From contig JABIHA010000090.1 of NCBI GenBank assembly GCA_018649885.1, positions 1 to 34,835 of the forward strand: a DNA stretch of 34,835 bases. The letters are read 5' to 3'. Source of the DNA: Bacteriovoracaceae bacterium (GTDB lineage Bacteria; Bdellovibrionota; Bacteriovoracia; Bacteriovoracales; Bacteriovoracaceae). This document shows positions 16,467 to 25,310 of the stretch, piece after piece; position 1 is the first letter of the stretch, and each line of letters opens with the position of its first letter. A program made the position numbers and the translations under genes. The notes beneath the pieces are model-generated. The model saw nothing but the letters and a program-made list of their open reading frames with translations, did not search any database and was not told the origin of the DNA.

Positions 16467-19190
16467 ATGAAACCAGTGCATTTAATTTTATTAGGCAGTT
16501 TACTTGCAAGCTTAGGTGCTTTTGCAGGCGAGCTGAAACTTAGATCCGATTACCTTATTATGTATAAGGAAGCCGCGGCTCATTTCAAAACCATAGGTAT
16601 TGATGTGAAGCCTGGTATTTACTTACACAACAGAAGCCAAACTATTGGAAGAGAAGATCTTAAAGATATTTCTTCTGGTGGTAGCTGGAAAGTTCCTCTC
16701 ATTGGAAAGGAAATCTATTTGGGCTACGCTTCTGGTCAAGTTCCCAAAACTCGTAATGAAGTTTGGGCCATCTTTGATGGGAAATTCTTTTTGGTTAAAG
16801 ACCAAAAGGGAGCTACTCAACAAATTAACAATGGGGTTCCATTAGAGATTGTTCCAGCCAGAGAGGGAATGTATCTGGTAACCGCTTCTAAAAAGGTTAT
16901 TTTTAGATATCATGAAGCGGATAGAAACAAGACTCTTAAAAGTCAAAATCCCTACAACTTGTACTCACTTCATCCACACTCATATCAACTGAGTAGGGAC
17001 GGGCACAATATGTTGTTTTTAACTGAAGATTTAAAACTTGTAAGACACGGCAATGATGGAAAAAACCAAGTCATCGTTCCAAGCTTTGAGGAACATCCAA
17101 AGCTGGGGCCAAAGATGAGTTTTACAGGAGACGGGATCTTCCTTCCAACGGCAACAGGTATTGAATTTCTTAAATTAGACGGTACAGGAAAGGTTGAGAG
17201 CAAATCTCAAATCCTTACTCTTCGTTCTGATGAAAGAGTTGTTTTTTACGAAAATATTCCAATTCTTATTCAAAACCTAGCAGTAGGCGGAAAAAGAAAG
17301 TACATCCTCGGTGATGATGGCTCACTTCTTCCACTAGATGCTGGTAAGAACCTATACGGAACAAAGCTTAAGTCACTAGAGATTAATCTTCTTATGAGTT
17401 ATGCAGAAGATTGGGGCTCAAGAGCTAGACTTGGTCACTTCGATAGTATCTTTATTAGAGATGCTTATATTGAAAGAGCACTATCTTTATTAAAAGGTCA
17501 GACCATGACTTGGGTGAATATGTCAGGGCCTTACGGCGTTGGTAAATCATCACTACTTAAGTCAGTGACAAAGTATATTGTTAGACAACAAGAGAAAGGC
17601 TCTGTTGAGTGGGAAGAATTTGAAATCTTTCATTTTCCGCTATCTAGTGTGATCGCTGCTAAAACAGCTTCTGATCAGATTTGTCCTAAAGGTGTATGTA
17701 AAAATGGTGGAACTCCTCCATGGATTAAAGTTCAAAATGCACTTTTTGGTAGAAAAGTACTTATTTTGATGGATGACTTTTTAGATGATCCAGGTCTAGG
17801 GCCAACCAATATTAATAAGGCGATGGATGCATTTTTAGGATTTTTCCGTAAAGAGATTAAAGACGGAAAACTTAGAATTATCACTACTGCAGATGACATT
17901 CTCTGGAGAGATATAAACGTTGCTAACCCACAAGTTAAGAATATGGGTTATAACGTTACTGTTACATCTCCTCCACCAGAAGAGTTGGACGCGATGCTTT
18001 CAGCGGCCATGAGAAGTCTTGAAGGAAAATTCAAGGTTAGTTTTGGCGAAGGTGTTAAGGGTATTATCCTTGACTCTGCAAGAGAGCTTTTTCCAATAGA
18101 TGTTGAACCAAATAGATCAATTAGATCAGCAGAAATTTTGGCGAGAACTCACGGGAGTATCAATAGCAAGGGAATCACACAGATTGGGGTTCTTGAAGTT
18201 AGAAAGCACTTTCTATCTTACGTATTTGATGCCACTAAACTTGAAGAAATGGATACTGTTGCTCTTAGAGCGATGCTAGATCGTGAAGTTGTAGGTCATG
18301 AAGAAGTTAAAGATGAAATTGTTAATAAGTTCATCTCTTTAAAGCTTGGTATCATCTCTATGGATGAGCCCATCGCAAAATTTCTTTTCACAGGACCTAC
18401 TGGAGTTGGGAAAACCTATACAGCTGAGCTACTTGCTAAGCAAATAGGTGTACCAATGATCAAGATTGACATGAGTTATTTCACTGGATTTGATCCAGAT
18501 TCAATGATCACTCAAATGGTAAAAAATCAAAAGGGTAAGCCTTATGTATTACTACTTGATGATGTTGATAAGTCAGCTGTCAAACTTGCAGAACTAAGAG
18601 GCCTTATAGAAAGAGGGATCTACGCTGAAGGAACAGACAATGAGCTAAGCTTTAGAAATGCCATCATTATTATGACTGGTAACTATGGCGCCAAGCTTAT
18701 TTCAGAAGCCTCAAGCCTTAGCATTAAAGAAATTCTTCCACTTCTAAGAGAATATGTTCTCAGTGGTGAGACTCCTGCTAATGAAAAAATTCCACTTCAC
18801 GTATGGGCAAGACTTCAAGAATCAACTTTGATTTTTAAAGCTCTTACAGAAGATCAACTAACACTAGTTTCTAAGAAATTTGTAAAAGAATTAAGTAGAG
18901 ACTTTATGCTCAGAGAAAATATCAAGATTATGGTTGGTGACAATTACCTTGAGTATGTTGTTTCAACTAGCCTTGATAGCTCCCTTGGTGCTTCTCCAAT
19001 TCGTGAGAAAATCGTGGGCGATCTCAAGAGAAAAATTGCAGAACATCTATTTGCCATTAAAGAAGCTGATAAGACTAAGGCCATTATGCTCAAGATTTTT
19101 CCAAGAGTCAGAAAGGTTTACATCGATCAAGCTCCATCTGGCAGATTAGTGATTGTAAATAATACGCAAGCAGGATTTCCTGTTAAATAG
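16467..19190 (+). CDS. Exported two-module AAA+ ATPase, Clp-related, with Asp-Asp Walker B motifs
   Basis: A 907-residue protein. It carries a clear Sec signal peptide (MKPVHLILLGSLLASLGAFA, cleavage after AFA). Residues 25-335 are strand-rich and may form a beta-propeller-like domain. AAA module 1 has Walker A GPYGVGKSS (K360) and Walker B VLILMDDF (D436 D437). Module 2 has Walker A GPTGVGKT (K649), Walker B YVLLLDDVDK (D698 D699), sensor-1-like IIIMTGNYG and sensor-2-like LGASPIREKI. In both modules the catalytic Walker B Glu is Asp. The ClpB/ClpA GYVGY pore loop is missing; YFTGFD occupies that place. The only cysteines noticed form a close pair (CPKGVC) in module 1. GGGGAG precedes the ATG. 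Likely a divergent, possibly slow or regulatory partner of the second ATPase at 20077. Confidence 0.87.
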   Translation: MKPVHLILLGSLLASLGAFAGELKLRSDYLIMYKEAAAHFKTIGIDVKPGIYLHNRSQTIGREDLKDISSGGSWKVPLIGKEIYLGYASGQVPKTRNEVWAIFDGKFFLVKDQKGATQQINNGVPLEIVPAREGMYLVTASKKVIFRYHEADRNKTLKSQNPYNLYSLHPHSYQLSRDGHNMLFLTEDLKLVRHGNDGKNQVIVPSFEEHPKLGPKMSFTGDGIFLPTATGIEFLKLDGTGKVESKSQILTLRSDERVVFYENIPILIQNLAVGGKRKYILGDDGSLLPLDAGKNLYGTKLKSLEINLLMSYAEDWGSRARLGHFDSIFIRDAYIERALSLLKGQTMTWVNMSGPYGVGKSSLLKSVTKYIVRQQEKGSVEWEEFEIFHFPLSSVIAAKTASDQICPKGVCKNGGTPPWIKVQNALFGRKVLILMDDFLDDPGLGPTNINKAMDAFLGFFRKEIKDGKLRIITTADDILWRDINVANPQVKNMGYNVTVTSPPPEELDAMLSAAMRSLEGKFKVSFGEGVKGIILDSARELFPIDVEPNRSIRSAEILARTHGSINSKGITQIGVLEVRKHFLSYVFDATKLEEMDTVALRAMLDREVVGHEEVKDEIVNKFISLKLGIISMDEPIAKFLFTGPTGVGKTYTAELLAKQIGVPMIKIDMSYFTGFDPDSMITQMVKNQKGKPYVLLLDDVDKSAVKLAELRGLIERGIYAEGTDNELSFRNAIIIMTGNYGAKLISEASSLSIKEILPLLREYVLSGETPANEKIPLHVWARLQESTLIFKALTEDQLTLVSKKFVKELSRDFMLRENIKIMVGDNYLEYVVSTSLDSSLGASPIREKIVGDLKRKIAEHLFAIKEADKTKAIMLKIFPRVRKVYIDQAPSGRLVIVNNTQAGFPVK

Positions 19191-19216
19191 GACTTAGAAC
19201 ATAAAGGAGTATGTTT

Positions 19217-20026
19217 ATGAAATTCATGATGATTGGGGTTCTTACCTTAGCTTTTGGGATGAATGCCTTCGCAGAGGAAGACGATTTCTTTCGCAAGAAA
19301 AATGCTATTCTCTTTGTTCTCGATATCTCTGGCTCTATGATGGGAGCGCCTTTGACGAAAGTTAAGGGAGTGATTGCAAGGACTATTCCGAAGGTTAATA
19401 AGAAAGATTACGTTGGGCTTATTTCATTTTCAGGATGTGGCCATAACTATGTAAAGACTCAGGTACCTCTAACAGTCGGTGCTCATACAAAGGTTGTGGC
19501 ACGCGCAGCTGGACTTAGAGCAGGAGGAGCAACTGATTTATCACTCGCTCTAACTTACGCCGAAAACGAAGTAGCTAGGCTTGATCATGGTACATGTGCC
19601 AGTGTGATTGTTCTAACAGACGGAGCAGATTCGTGTGGGAACAAAAATGCTAAAGATCGTGCAGAAGACATCTCTACTAAATACGGAAACTGTAAGTCAG
19701 TAGACGTTATTAGTATTGGTATGGGCGATTGGGAAGGCGACATCCTAGATGATATTGCTAAAAATGGTAAAGGCGATCACAGAAGAGTTGAAGAGCCTGA
19801 TGACATTGAAGAGCAAATCAAAGATATCCTTAAAAAACGTCAACGAGACAGCAAAGGTAAAGGTGGCTGGGAAGGCGACTATAAGGATAAAAAAGACAAG
19901 AAGAAAGGTGACGACAAAAAAGGTGACGACCCTGAAGAGAAGAAAAGATCTGATGAAAGGGAACGTGAACGTCAAAGACAAAAACAAAAAGAAGGTAAAG
20001 GTAAAGGTAAGGGTGGCAAGAAGTAG
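19217..20026 (+). CDS. Exported von Willebrand factor A domain protein
   Basis: A 269-residue protein. I use the ATG at 19217 rather than 19211 because GGAG then has a 7-nt spacing. The signal peptide is MKFMMIGVLTLAFGMNAFA. The vWA domain spans about 29-215 with a complete metal-ion-dependent adhesion site: DISGS (36-40), T106 in GGATDLS and D135 in LTDGAD. Four cysteines lie in the domain, compatible with disulfides. The last 55 residues are a Lys/Asp/Glu/Gly-rich tail, probably disordered. vWA proteins often act as adaptors for AAA+ machines (MoxR/RavA-type pairs in the cytosol). Here it lies between two exported AAA+ genes, suggesting the same partnership outside the inner membrane. Confidence 0.9.
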   Translation: MKFMMIGVLTLAFGMNAFAEEDDFFRKKNAILFVLDISGSMMGAPLTKVKGVIARTIPKVNKKDYVGLISFSGCGHNYVKTQVPLTVGAHTKVVARAAGLRAGGATDLSLALTYAENEVARLDHGTCASVIVLTDGADSCGNKNAKDRAEDISTKYGNCKSVDVISIGMGDWEGDILDDIAKNGKGDHRRVEEPDDIEEQIKDILKKRQRDSKGKGGWEGDYKDKKDKKKGDDKKGDDPEEKKRSDERERERQRQKQKEGKGKGKGGKK

Positions 20027-20076
20027 CCACCGCTTTCTTAACCTATGCTTATTCTCATCCAATTTGGGAGGATCAT

Positions 20077-22455
20077 ATGCGGTTTAAAAAGTTTTGGAGT
20101 ACAGTTCTACTTATGTGTGCGGGGACGTCCTTGTATGCAGCAGACTGTAGCAAATTTCCTAGTGAAAATTTTGACTGGGTTAAGAAAACTCCATCAGGGC
20201 ATTGCCTTGGTCTTAGGGTTGCTGGCAATCAAAAAGCGAGTAATATTTTAGAAGGTGATATGGTATGGATCGAAGGAAACAAGCCATATCGTATTGGTGC
20301 AGAGCCTGGAACTTTCGTTTTTACTAAAAGTGGCGTCATGGGCGTTTACTTTCAAGGTCGAAATGCTGAAATTCGTTCATGGACCTCTCTTGATAAATCA
20401 ATAAAGCCAAAGATTTGTCGTAAGAATATTTCCATTAAAGATTTAAGAAGTGGAAAAATTAGAATTACGCCAATTAGAGGCAAAGGGTATGCAGTACAAG
20501 AGAAAGTTGTTTCTCAGTCATATTTCGAAGGTTGTGAAAAATCTGGAAAAGGTAAAATCTTCGCTGATCTTACTGAATCTGATCGAATCTCGCTTCAGAA
20601 GTACTCACCTTTTTCTCACTTGTCAAATGATCTAACAGATCCTGAAACCAATGCAACACTTCCTGAAATTTTGGGAAGAGATGAGTTGGTTGATAAGCTG
20701 ATTGCAAGATTTAGAAATGATTCCAAAAGATCAACTATGCTTTGGGGTCCAGCTGGTGTTGGTAAAACAGCTCTTGCTTACAGACTTGCCACAAGAATTG
20801 TTAGAGGTGAAGTTCCCGATTGGTTGAAAGACTGGTCAGTTCATATCATCGATCTTGGTGCTGTAAACGGTGAAGGTTTTTCAGGTTTAGCTGAAAAGAA
20901 AATGACTGAAATCGTAAAAGCTGCCTCTGGGAAAAAGACAATCCTCCTAATGGATGAAATCCATCAATTAGTGGGAATGGGAACAGGGGAAAATGATAGC
21001 TCTGACGTGACTGAGGTTATGAAGACTAACCTTGCGAACGGACAATTAGCTGTTATTGGAACTCTTACAGATGCTCCCGGTGAAATGTCTTTAGTAAGAC
21101 AAAAAGAAGCTTTCTTTTCTAGATTCACTAGAATCCATGTTTCTGATCCAAACGATGATGTTTTGATGATGATCTACAAGTACAAGGCCAAAAAAGCTAG
21201 AAGACGTACTAATGTGATCATTAATGACAAGTTGTTAAAGCACCTTGTTAGACTCACAAGACAGTATATTCCTGATGAGCATCACCCAAGAGTTGGGATC
21301 ACATTCATTGAACTCATGGAAAATCAGCTGGCTCCAGCAGATGACTCTAAAACATATACAGCAACTAAGACTGATCTTGAAGCTCTTGTTGGTGAATATG
21401 CAAACGTCATTGTTCTCAAAAGAGGCAAGGACAAGAGAAGCTTTCTCGAAAGAGTTGTTGATTTCCAAAAAGACGTAAGAAAGAAATACGTAGGACAAGG
21501 AAAAGCTGTTGACGCTATTGAAGCTGAACTTCTAAACCTTGCGGCTAACAATAAAAAAGATGAAAGACCTGCAGGGATCTTTTTATTCCTAGGGCCATCT
21601 GGTGTTGGTAAATCTTATCTTGCAAAGACTACTGGTAAAATGTTTGAGATGACTCCTAAGCTTTTTCCAATGTCTCAGTACACAAGTGACGCTGATGTGA
21701 ACACTCTTTTTGGTGCTCCTGAAGGCTATGTGGGTTACAACCCAGCTGGTGGACTACTTGTAAGATGGGTTAAAAACAATCCTACTTCTACACTAATCTT
21801 TGATGAAATTGACAAGGCCCACGCTAAGATTTTTGATTCTCTTTTAAGTCTTCTTGAAGACGGTGAAGTAGCTTCAAAAGGCGGCGGTGTAACAGCTAAA
21901 TTTTCTAACGGTTTTATCTTTTTTACCTCAAACTTTGGAATGGATATGATTGATGCATATGACGTCAACGTTCTTAAAATTCCAGAGCCATCAGGTCACT
22001 TTGGTAAGAAATACAAAGAAGAAGAAATACCCAAAACTGAAAATGGTCTGAAGCAGAGAATTCTTAATGATCTGATTAAAGACCAGAAGTTTGGTTCTTA
22101 CTTTGCGGGTCGTATCAGCATTGACAATATTGTTGTCTTTCACCACTTAAATCCTGAAGAGGGACGTAAGATTGCAGTTCTTGAAACAGCAAACGTGAAG
22201 AGAATGTTTGTAGATGCTAATAAAGTAGTTCTAGATCCAAAGGTTGTTACTTACATTGCTGATCAAGGTGTTGACTTTAGATTTGGTGCCAGATCTCTTA
22301 GATACGTAGCTCACAGGGTAATTAAAAATCCAGTAAACAGAGCAATCGTTGAACTTAAGAAGAAAGACATCCTACCTGAAAAGTATGACATCGGTATCAC
22401 ACTTAAAGACGCAAAAACCGGTGAAGTTGATGTCACAATAACTGAGGCCATATAA
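20077..22455 (+). CDS. Exported ClpA/ClpB-like double AAA+ unfoldase
   Basis: A 792-residue protein with a signal peptide (MRFKKFWSTVLLMCAGTSLYA). Residues 22-190 replace the usual Clp N-domain and contain four cysteines; I saw none in the AAA modules. Module 1: GPAGVGKT (K230), LLMDEIHQLVGMGTG (D293 E294), and a Clp D1 layout including an arginine-rich SRFTRIHV segment. Module 2: GPSGVGKS (K512), pore loop GYVGY (550-554), LIFDEIDKAH (D576 E577), sensor 1 FIFFTSNFG, and sensor 2 FGARSLRYVAHR. All catalytic and substrate-threading residues of an active ClpB/ClpA D2 ring are present. No coiled-coil M domain and no ClpP-binding tripeptide were noticed. GGGAGG precedes the ATG. Predicted to unfold or remodel proteins in the periplasm or a host compartment, if ATP is available. 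A serine protease follows 1 nt later. Confidence 0.92.
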   Translation: MRFKKFWSTVLLMCAGTSLYAADCSKFPSENFDWVKKTPSGHCLGLRVAGNQKASNILEGDMVWIEGNKPYRIGAEPGTFVFTKSGVMGVYFQGRNAEIRSWTSLDKSIKPKICRKNISIKDLRSGKIRITPIRGKGYAVQEKVVSQSYFEGCEKSGKGKIFADLTESDRISLQKYSPFSHLSNDLTDPETNATLPEILGRDELVDKLIARFRNDSKRSTMLWGPAGVGKTALAYRLATRIVRGEVPDWLKDWSVHIIDLGAVNGEGFSGLAEKKMTEIVKAASGKKTILLMDEIHQLVGMGTGENDSSDVTEVMKTNLANGQLAVIGTLTDAPGEMSLVRQKEAFFSRFTRIHVSDPNDDVLMMIYKYKAKKARRRTNVIINDKLLKHLVRLTRQYIPDEHHPRVGITFIELMENQLAPADDSKTYTATKTDLEALVGEYANVIVLKRGKDKRSFLERVVDFQKDVRKKYVGQGKAVDAIEAELLNLAANNKKDERPAGIFLFLGPSGVGKSYLAKTTGKMFEMTPKLFPMSQYTSDADVNTLFGAPEGYVGYNPAGGLLVRWVKNNPTSTLIFDEIDKAHAKIFDSLLSLLEDGEVASKGGGVTAKFSNGFIFFTSNFGMDMIDAYDVNVLKIPEPSGHFGKKYKEEEIPKTENGLKQRILNDLIKDQKFGSYFAGRISIDNIVVFHHLNPEEGRKIAVLETANVKRMFVDANKVVLDPKVVTYIADQGVDFRFGARSLRYVAHRVIKNPVNRAIVELKKKDILPEKYDIGITLKDAKTGEVDVTITEAI

Positions 22456-22456
22456 A

Positions 22457-23221
22457 ATGAAAAAAGTATTTGGTTTAACATTGGTAATTCTTGCTAATCT
22501 TGCCTGGGGTATCCCCAGGGAAGTTAGGCTGGGTATGGAAGGTTTAGGCTATCTTAATATTGGAGGAGCATCATTTTGTAATGCTGTGATGATCTCTCCA
22601 AGTTACGCCTTAACTAATAACCACTGCGTTTCTACACAAGAAGCCTGCGATGAAACTTTCATGGTTTTCACAAGAGACGGTGAAGAGAGAATCGGAAGCT
22701 ATCAGTGTAGAAGAGTTCTAGCTACAGGAGATAAAGGAGAAGCTGGTCTTGACTACACACTCCTTGAGTTCGAAGACTATCCAGGCTTTTGGCATGGAAG
22801 TGTTCCTCTTGCAGATATGAGCGACAGTGTAAAATATCCTAAAGAAGGATTTGAGATCTGGAGATTAAAAGTTGATCCTCCAGGATTTATTAAAAGAAGA
22901 TCACTTCCAAGTTACGCTCTTTGTTTTGGTAAGTTGGCAACTGACACTACTGAGTACATGTCAGTTGACCCAGATTATCTGGACCGACCTTGTCACACAC
23001 AACAAGGTAACTCGGGTGGAGCATTTTTAGATGGTGATGGTAAACTTCTGGGTCTAACGGCTCAAGGTGAACTGGATGAGAAAGAATCTCACCCAGAGAT
23101 CAACGACATTGTATTAAAAGAGCTTAAAGGCCCTACAATTCGTACTATCTTACTTAAAATTCCTCATCTTAAGGATTTGATCAAAAAAGACGTCCCCATG
23201 GGAGATTTCTTTAACCTCTAA
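22457..23221 (+). CDS. Exported chymotrypsin-like serine protease
   Basis: A 254-residue protein with signal peptide MKKVFGLTLVILANLAWG. The catalytic triad is visible: H56 in LTNNHCV, D99 in GLDYTLLEF and S186 in QQGNSGGAF. A cysteine before and one right after the catalytic His (FCNAV...NHC) match the classical disulfide of chymotrypsin. The six cysteines in total suit an oxidising compartment. There is no PDZ domain, unlike DegP. It begins 1 nt after the stop of the ClpB-like ATPase, so the two are translationally coupled. An unfoldase-plus-protease pairing analogous to Clp, but built from a trypsin-fold protease, is a reasonable inference. Confidence 0.92.
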   Translation: MKKVFGLTLVILANLAWGIPREVRLGMEGLGYLNIGGASFCNAVMISPSYALTNNHCVSTQEACDETFMVFTRDGEERIGSYQCRRVLATGDKGEAGLDYTLLEFEDYPGFWHGSVPLADMSDSVKYPKEGFEIWRLKVDPPGFIKRRSLPSYALCFGKLATDTTEYMSVDPDYLDRPCHTQQGNSGGAFLDGDGKLLGLTAQGELDEKESHPEINDIVLKELKGPTIRTILLKIPHLKDLIKKDVPMGDFFNL

Positions 23222-23232
23222 AGGAGGGCGTT

Positions 23233-23874
23233 TTGCAGGAGGCCATTCGGTCAGGTAAAAAACTTTGGGCCATTCTTATTACAGGATGGATCATGGGACA
23301 AGGCCAGATGGTTGCAGGCTCTCTTTCAAGATGGTCACATCATTTTATTGCAAATAAGGGCAGCATCGCTGCCCTTACTATTGTCAACACCGCTATCACA
23401 ACTACTATGGAGTTTGCTGGAAGATCACTGCAAATGCCCTTCAAAAAGAAAATGAAGGATCAGTACTTTTTTGTAACTAGTAAAAGTGGTGGAAAGACAA
23501 TAAATCGTCAAAGTATGATCAATATAATAATGGCGATAGTGGGAACTCTTATTGGAGGACCTGTATTCTTTTTTATGAAACGATCACATCGATTCTTGTT
23601 CTTTATTACATTCGGAATATTTAACTCCTGTCTCGGGCAGGGCATGGCCGGAGTGATGTTAGATGGGGCCTTTACTCTAGAAAAATCTAGATTAGTTTTC
23701 GATTTCTTTTACAGTGGCACCTGGAAGTTTCTAGTTTTTGAATTTGTCAGAACTCCTATCGTTAGGGCCGGACAAAATATAGTCAAACTTGGACTTATCA
23801 GAAGTAATCAAAAGTTTTTTAGCACATTTGTAAAAATTCAAATTATAGATTTAATTGGACTTGGCGGACGTTGA
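23233..23874 (+). CDS. Inner-membrane protein of unknown function
   Basis: A 213-residue protein starting with TTG after a strong AGGAGG (6-nt spacing). Hydrophobic helices are visible at about 12-30 (LWAILITGWIMGQGQMV), 42-58, 98-118 (INIIMAIVGTLIGGPVFFF) and 120-145, with a further amphipathic region towards the C-terminus. Basic segments (FKKKMKDQ, RSHR) lie between helices. Several GQG motifs occur in helices. I recognise no family. Its position between the exported protease and the RCC1-like gene suggests a membrane anchor or an assembly factor for the exported machine. Confidence 0.72.
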   Translation: MQEAIRSGKKLWAILITGWIMGQGQMVAGSLSRWSHHFIANKGSIAALTIVNTAITTTMEFAGRSLQMPFKKKMKDQYFFVTSKSGGKTINRQSMINIIMAIVGTLIGGPVFFFMKRSHRFLFFITFGIFNSCLGQGMAGVMLDGAFTLEKSRLVFDFFYSGTWKFLVFEFVRTPIVRAGQNIVKLGLIRSNQKFFSTFVKIQIIDLIGLGGR

Positions 23875-23875
23875 G

Positions 23876-25291
23876 ATGAACAAATTACTACTCATTATAG
23901 GTATTTTTGTTTTTTGGGTATCACCTGACTCAAACGCTTTGTCTTTAAAAGATATATCAGTGGGAGGACAGCTCAGCTGCTACCACATTGATGATGAAAG
24001 TAGTGGTGAGCTTGAGCTTAGATGCACGGGCAATACCAAGTTCGGAGGAGATAAAATTCCGGTGGAGTTGATTTCTCCCAAATTGGTTTCCATTGGTAAA
24101 AGGCATATTTGCGCGGCCACGGCTGAAAGAGTGATTTGCTGGGGAGATAATCGTAAGGGCCAGTCGACGCCCCCGAAAAATCTTAAAGATGTGGAGCATC
24201 TTGCAAGCGGAAGCCTTTTTAGCTGTGCTATCGACAAATTTGGAAAGCTAGACTGTTGGGGAGATGATCATGCGATGCCACTGAGTCCCTACTTTGGCTC
24301 AGTGACTAAAATGAGCGCAGGGGACTCTCATATGTGTATCTTGCAAGATACTGGTAATGTGGGAAAGGTGAGATGCTTTGGTGATAATCGCCACTCACAA
24401 ATCGATGTTCCTCTTAGTCTAAAAAATCCTGTGTCCTTATCAAGTGGTGCCAATCACAACTGTGTCATTGATGAACTTGAAAAAGATCTTAAATATGTGG
24501 CAATTTGTTGGGGAGATAAAACTTACGGTCAAATTTATACTCCAGCGGGTCTTGAAATTGTAGTGGATATTTCCACCGGCAGAAATCATACCTGTGCAGT
24601 GGACTTATACCAGGGAGTGAATTGCTGGGGAGATAATTCCATGGGGCAGATTAATACTCCACCTCTTCCTAGCGGTAAAAAATTTCAAGGAATAATTAGC
24701 GGAGATTACCATAGCTGTGCTTGGGGTGCTGATGATCTCGTTTGTTGGGGAAACTCCTACTTTAAATTGGACACAATTCCCGAAGATATTAAGACCCTCA
24801 AAAATAATATGGGAGATAAAAAGCTACCCGTCACCTATCGGCTGGCCGAAATGGGGTTTGCTAAAGAGATGAGCTACAAAAGTTATCACAGTAGTGGCTA
24901 TCTTAGGGGCTTTAGATATGTTCTTGATCACAAGTCACTGCTTTCAAAAATAGGCTATATAGCTAAAAGTAGCGCTAGGAATATCAGGCTTGCTATTTAT
25001 AGTGATTACCTAGGACAGCCCCATAAACTTGTGGCCCAGACATCACTAAAAAAGCTACTCAGTGGAAGGCATGAGCAAGATATTGTTGGCGGTGAAATAT
25101 TTTTAGGGCCTGAGGCCTACTGGCTGATGGCACAAGTTGATACAAACTCAGTAATTGGAGAGGGCTATCCCGGACCCAGTGATTTAAATTGTTATAGATA
25201 TTTGAGCGATATAAATTCACCTCTTCCTAGTGTTTTTGGCAAGGCCACTTGCAATACCACTAATAAGAGATGGAACTACTACACAAAATAA
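23876..25291 (+). CDS. Exported RCC1-repeat protein with C-terminal beta-sandwich
   Basis: A 471-residue protein. The ATG at 23876, 1 nt after the preceding stop, gives signal peptide MNKLLLIIGIFVFWVSPDSNA. Residues 25-300 hold about six RCC1-type blades recognisable by a repeated C-x-WGDN pattern (VICWGDNRKGQ, LDCWGDD, VRCFGDNRHSQ, AICWGDKTYGQ, VNCWGDNSMGQ, LVCWGN), each with a partner cysteine in a HxCA strand. This is the pattern of bacterial secreted RCC1/BLIP-II-like propellers. The C-terminal 150 residues contain IRLAIYSDYLGQPHKLVAQT and YWLMAQVD, a beta-sandwich common at the end of secreted bacterial proteins. Probable interaction or substrate-recognition partner of the exported ATPase/protease. 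Confidence 0.85.
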   Translation: MNKLLLIIGIFVFWVSPDSNALSLKDISVGGQLSCYHIDDESSGELELRCTGNTKFGGDKIPVELISPKLVSIGKRHICAATAERVICWGDNRKGQSTPPKNLKDVEHLASGSLFSCAIDKFGKLDCWGDDHAMPLSPYFGSVTKMSAGDSHMCILQDTGNVGKVRCFGDNRHSQIDVPLSLKNPVSLSSGANHNCVIDELEKDLKYVAICWGDKTYGQIYTPAGLEIVVDISTGRNHTCAVDLYQGVNCWGDNSMGQINTPPLPSGKKFQGIISGDYHSCAWGADDLVCWGNSYFKLDTIPEDIKTLKNNMGDKKLPVTYRLAEMGFAKEMSYKSYHSSGYLRGFRYVLDHKSLLSKIGYIAKSSARNIRLAIYSDYLGQPHKLVAQTSLKKLLSGRHEQDIVGGEIFLGPEAYWLMAQVDTNSVIGEGYPGPSDLNCYRYLSDINSPLPSVFGKATCNTTNKRWNYYTK

Positions 25292-25310
25292 TTTGCTTAA
25301 GGGGGCAAAG

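Noticed and set aside
19745..20087. Long frames on both strands over the end of the vWA gene
   Set aside because: They arise from the low-complexity Lys/Asp/Gly-rich tail; the vWA frame itself is supported by its domain and signal peptide.
25230..25310. Upstream extension of the nucleotide transporter frame
   Set aside because: It overlaps the RCC1-like gene and lacks a ribosome binding site; the ATG at 25311 follows AGGGGG.
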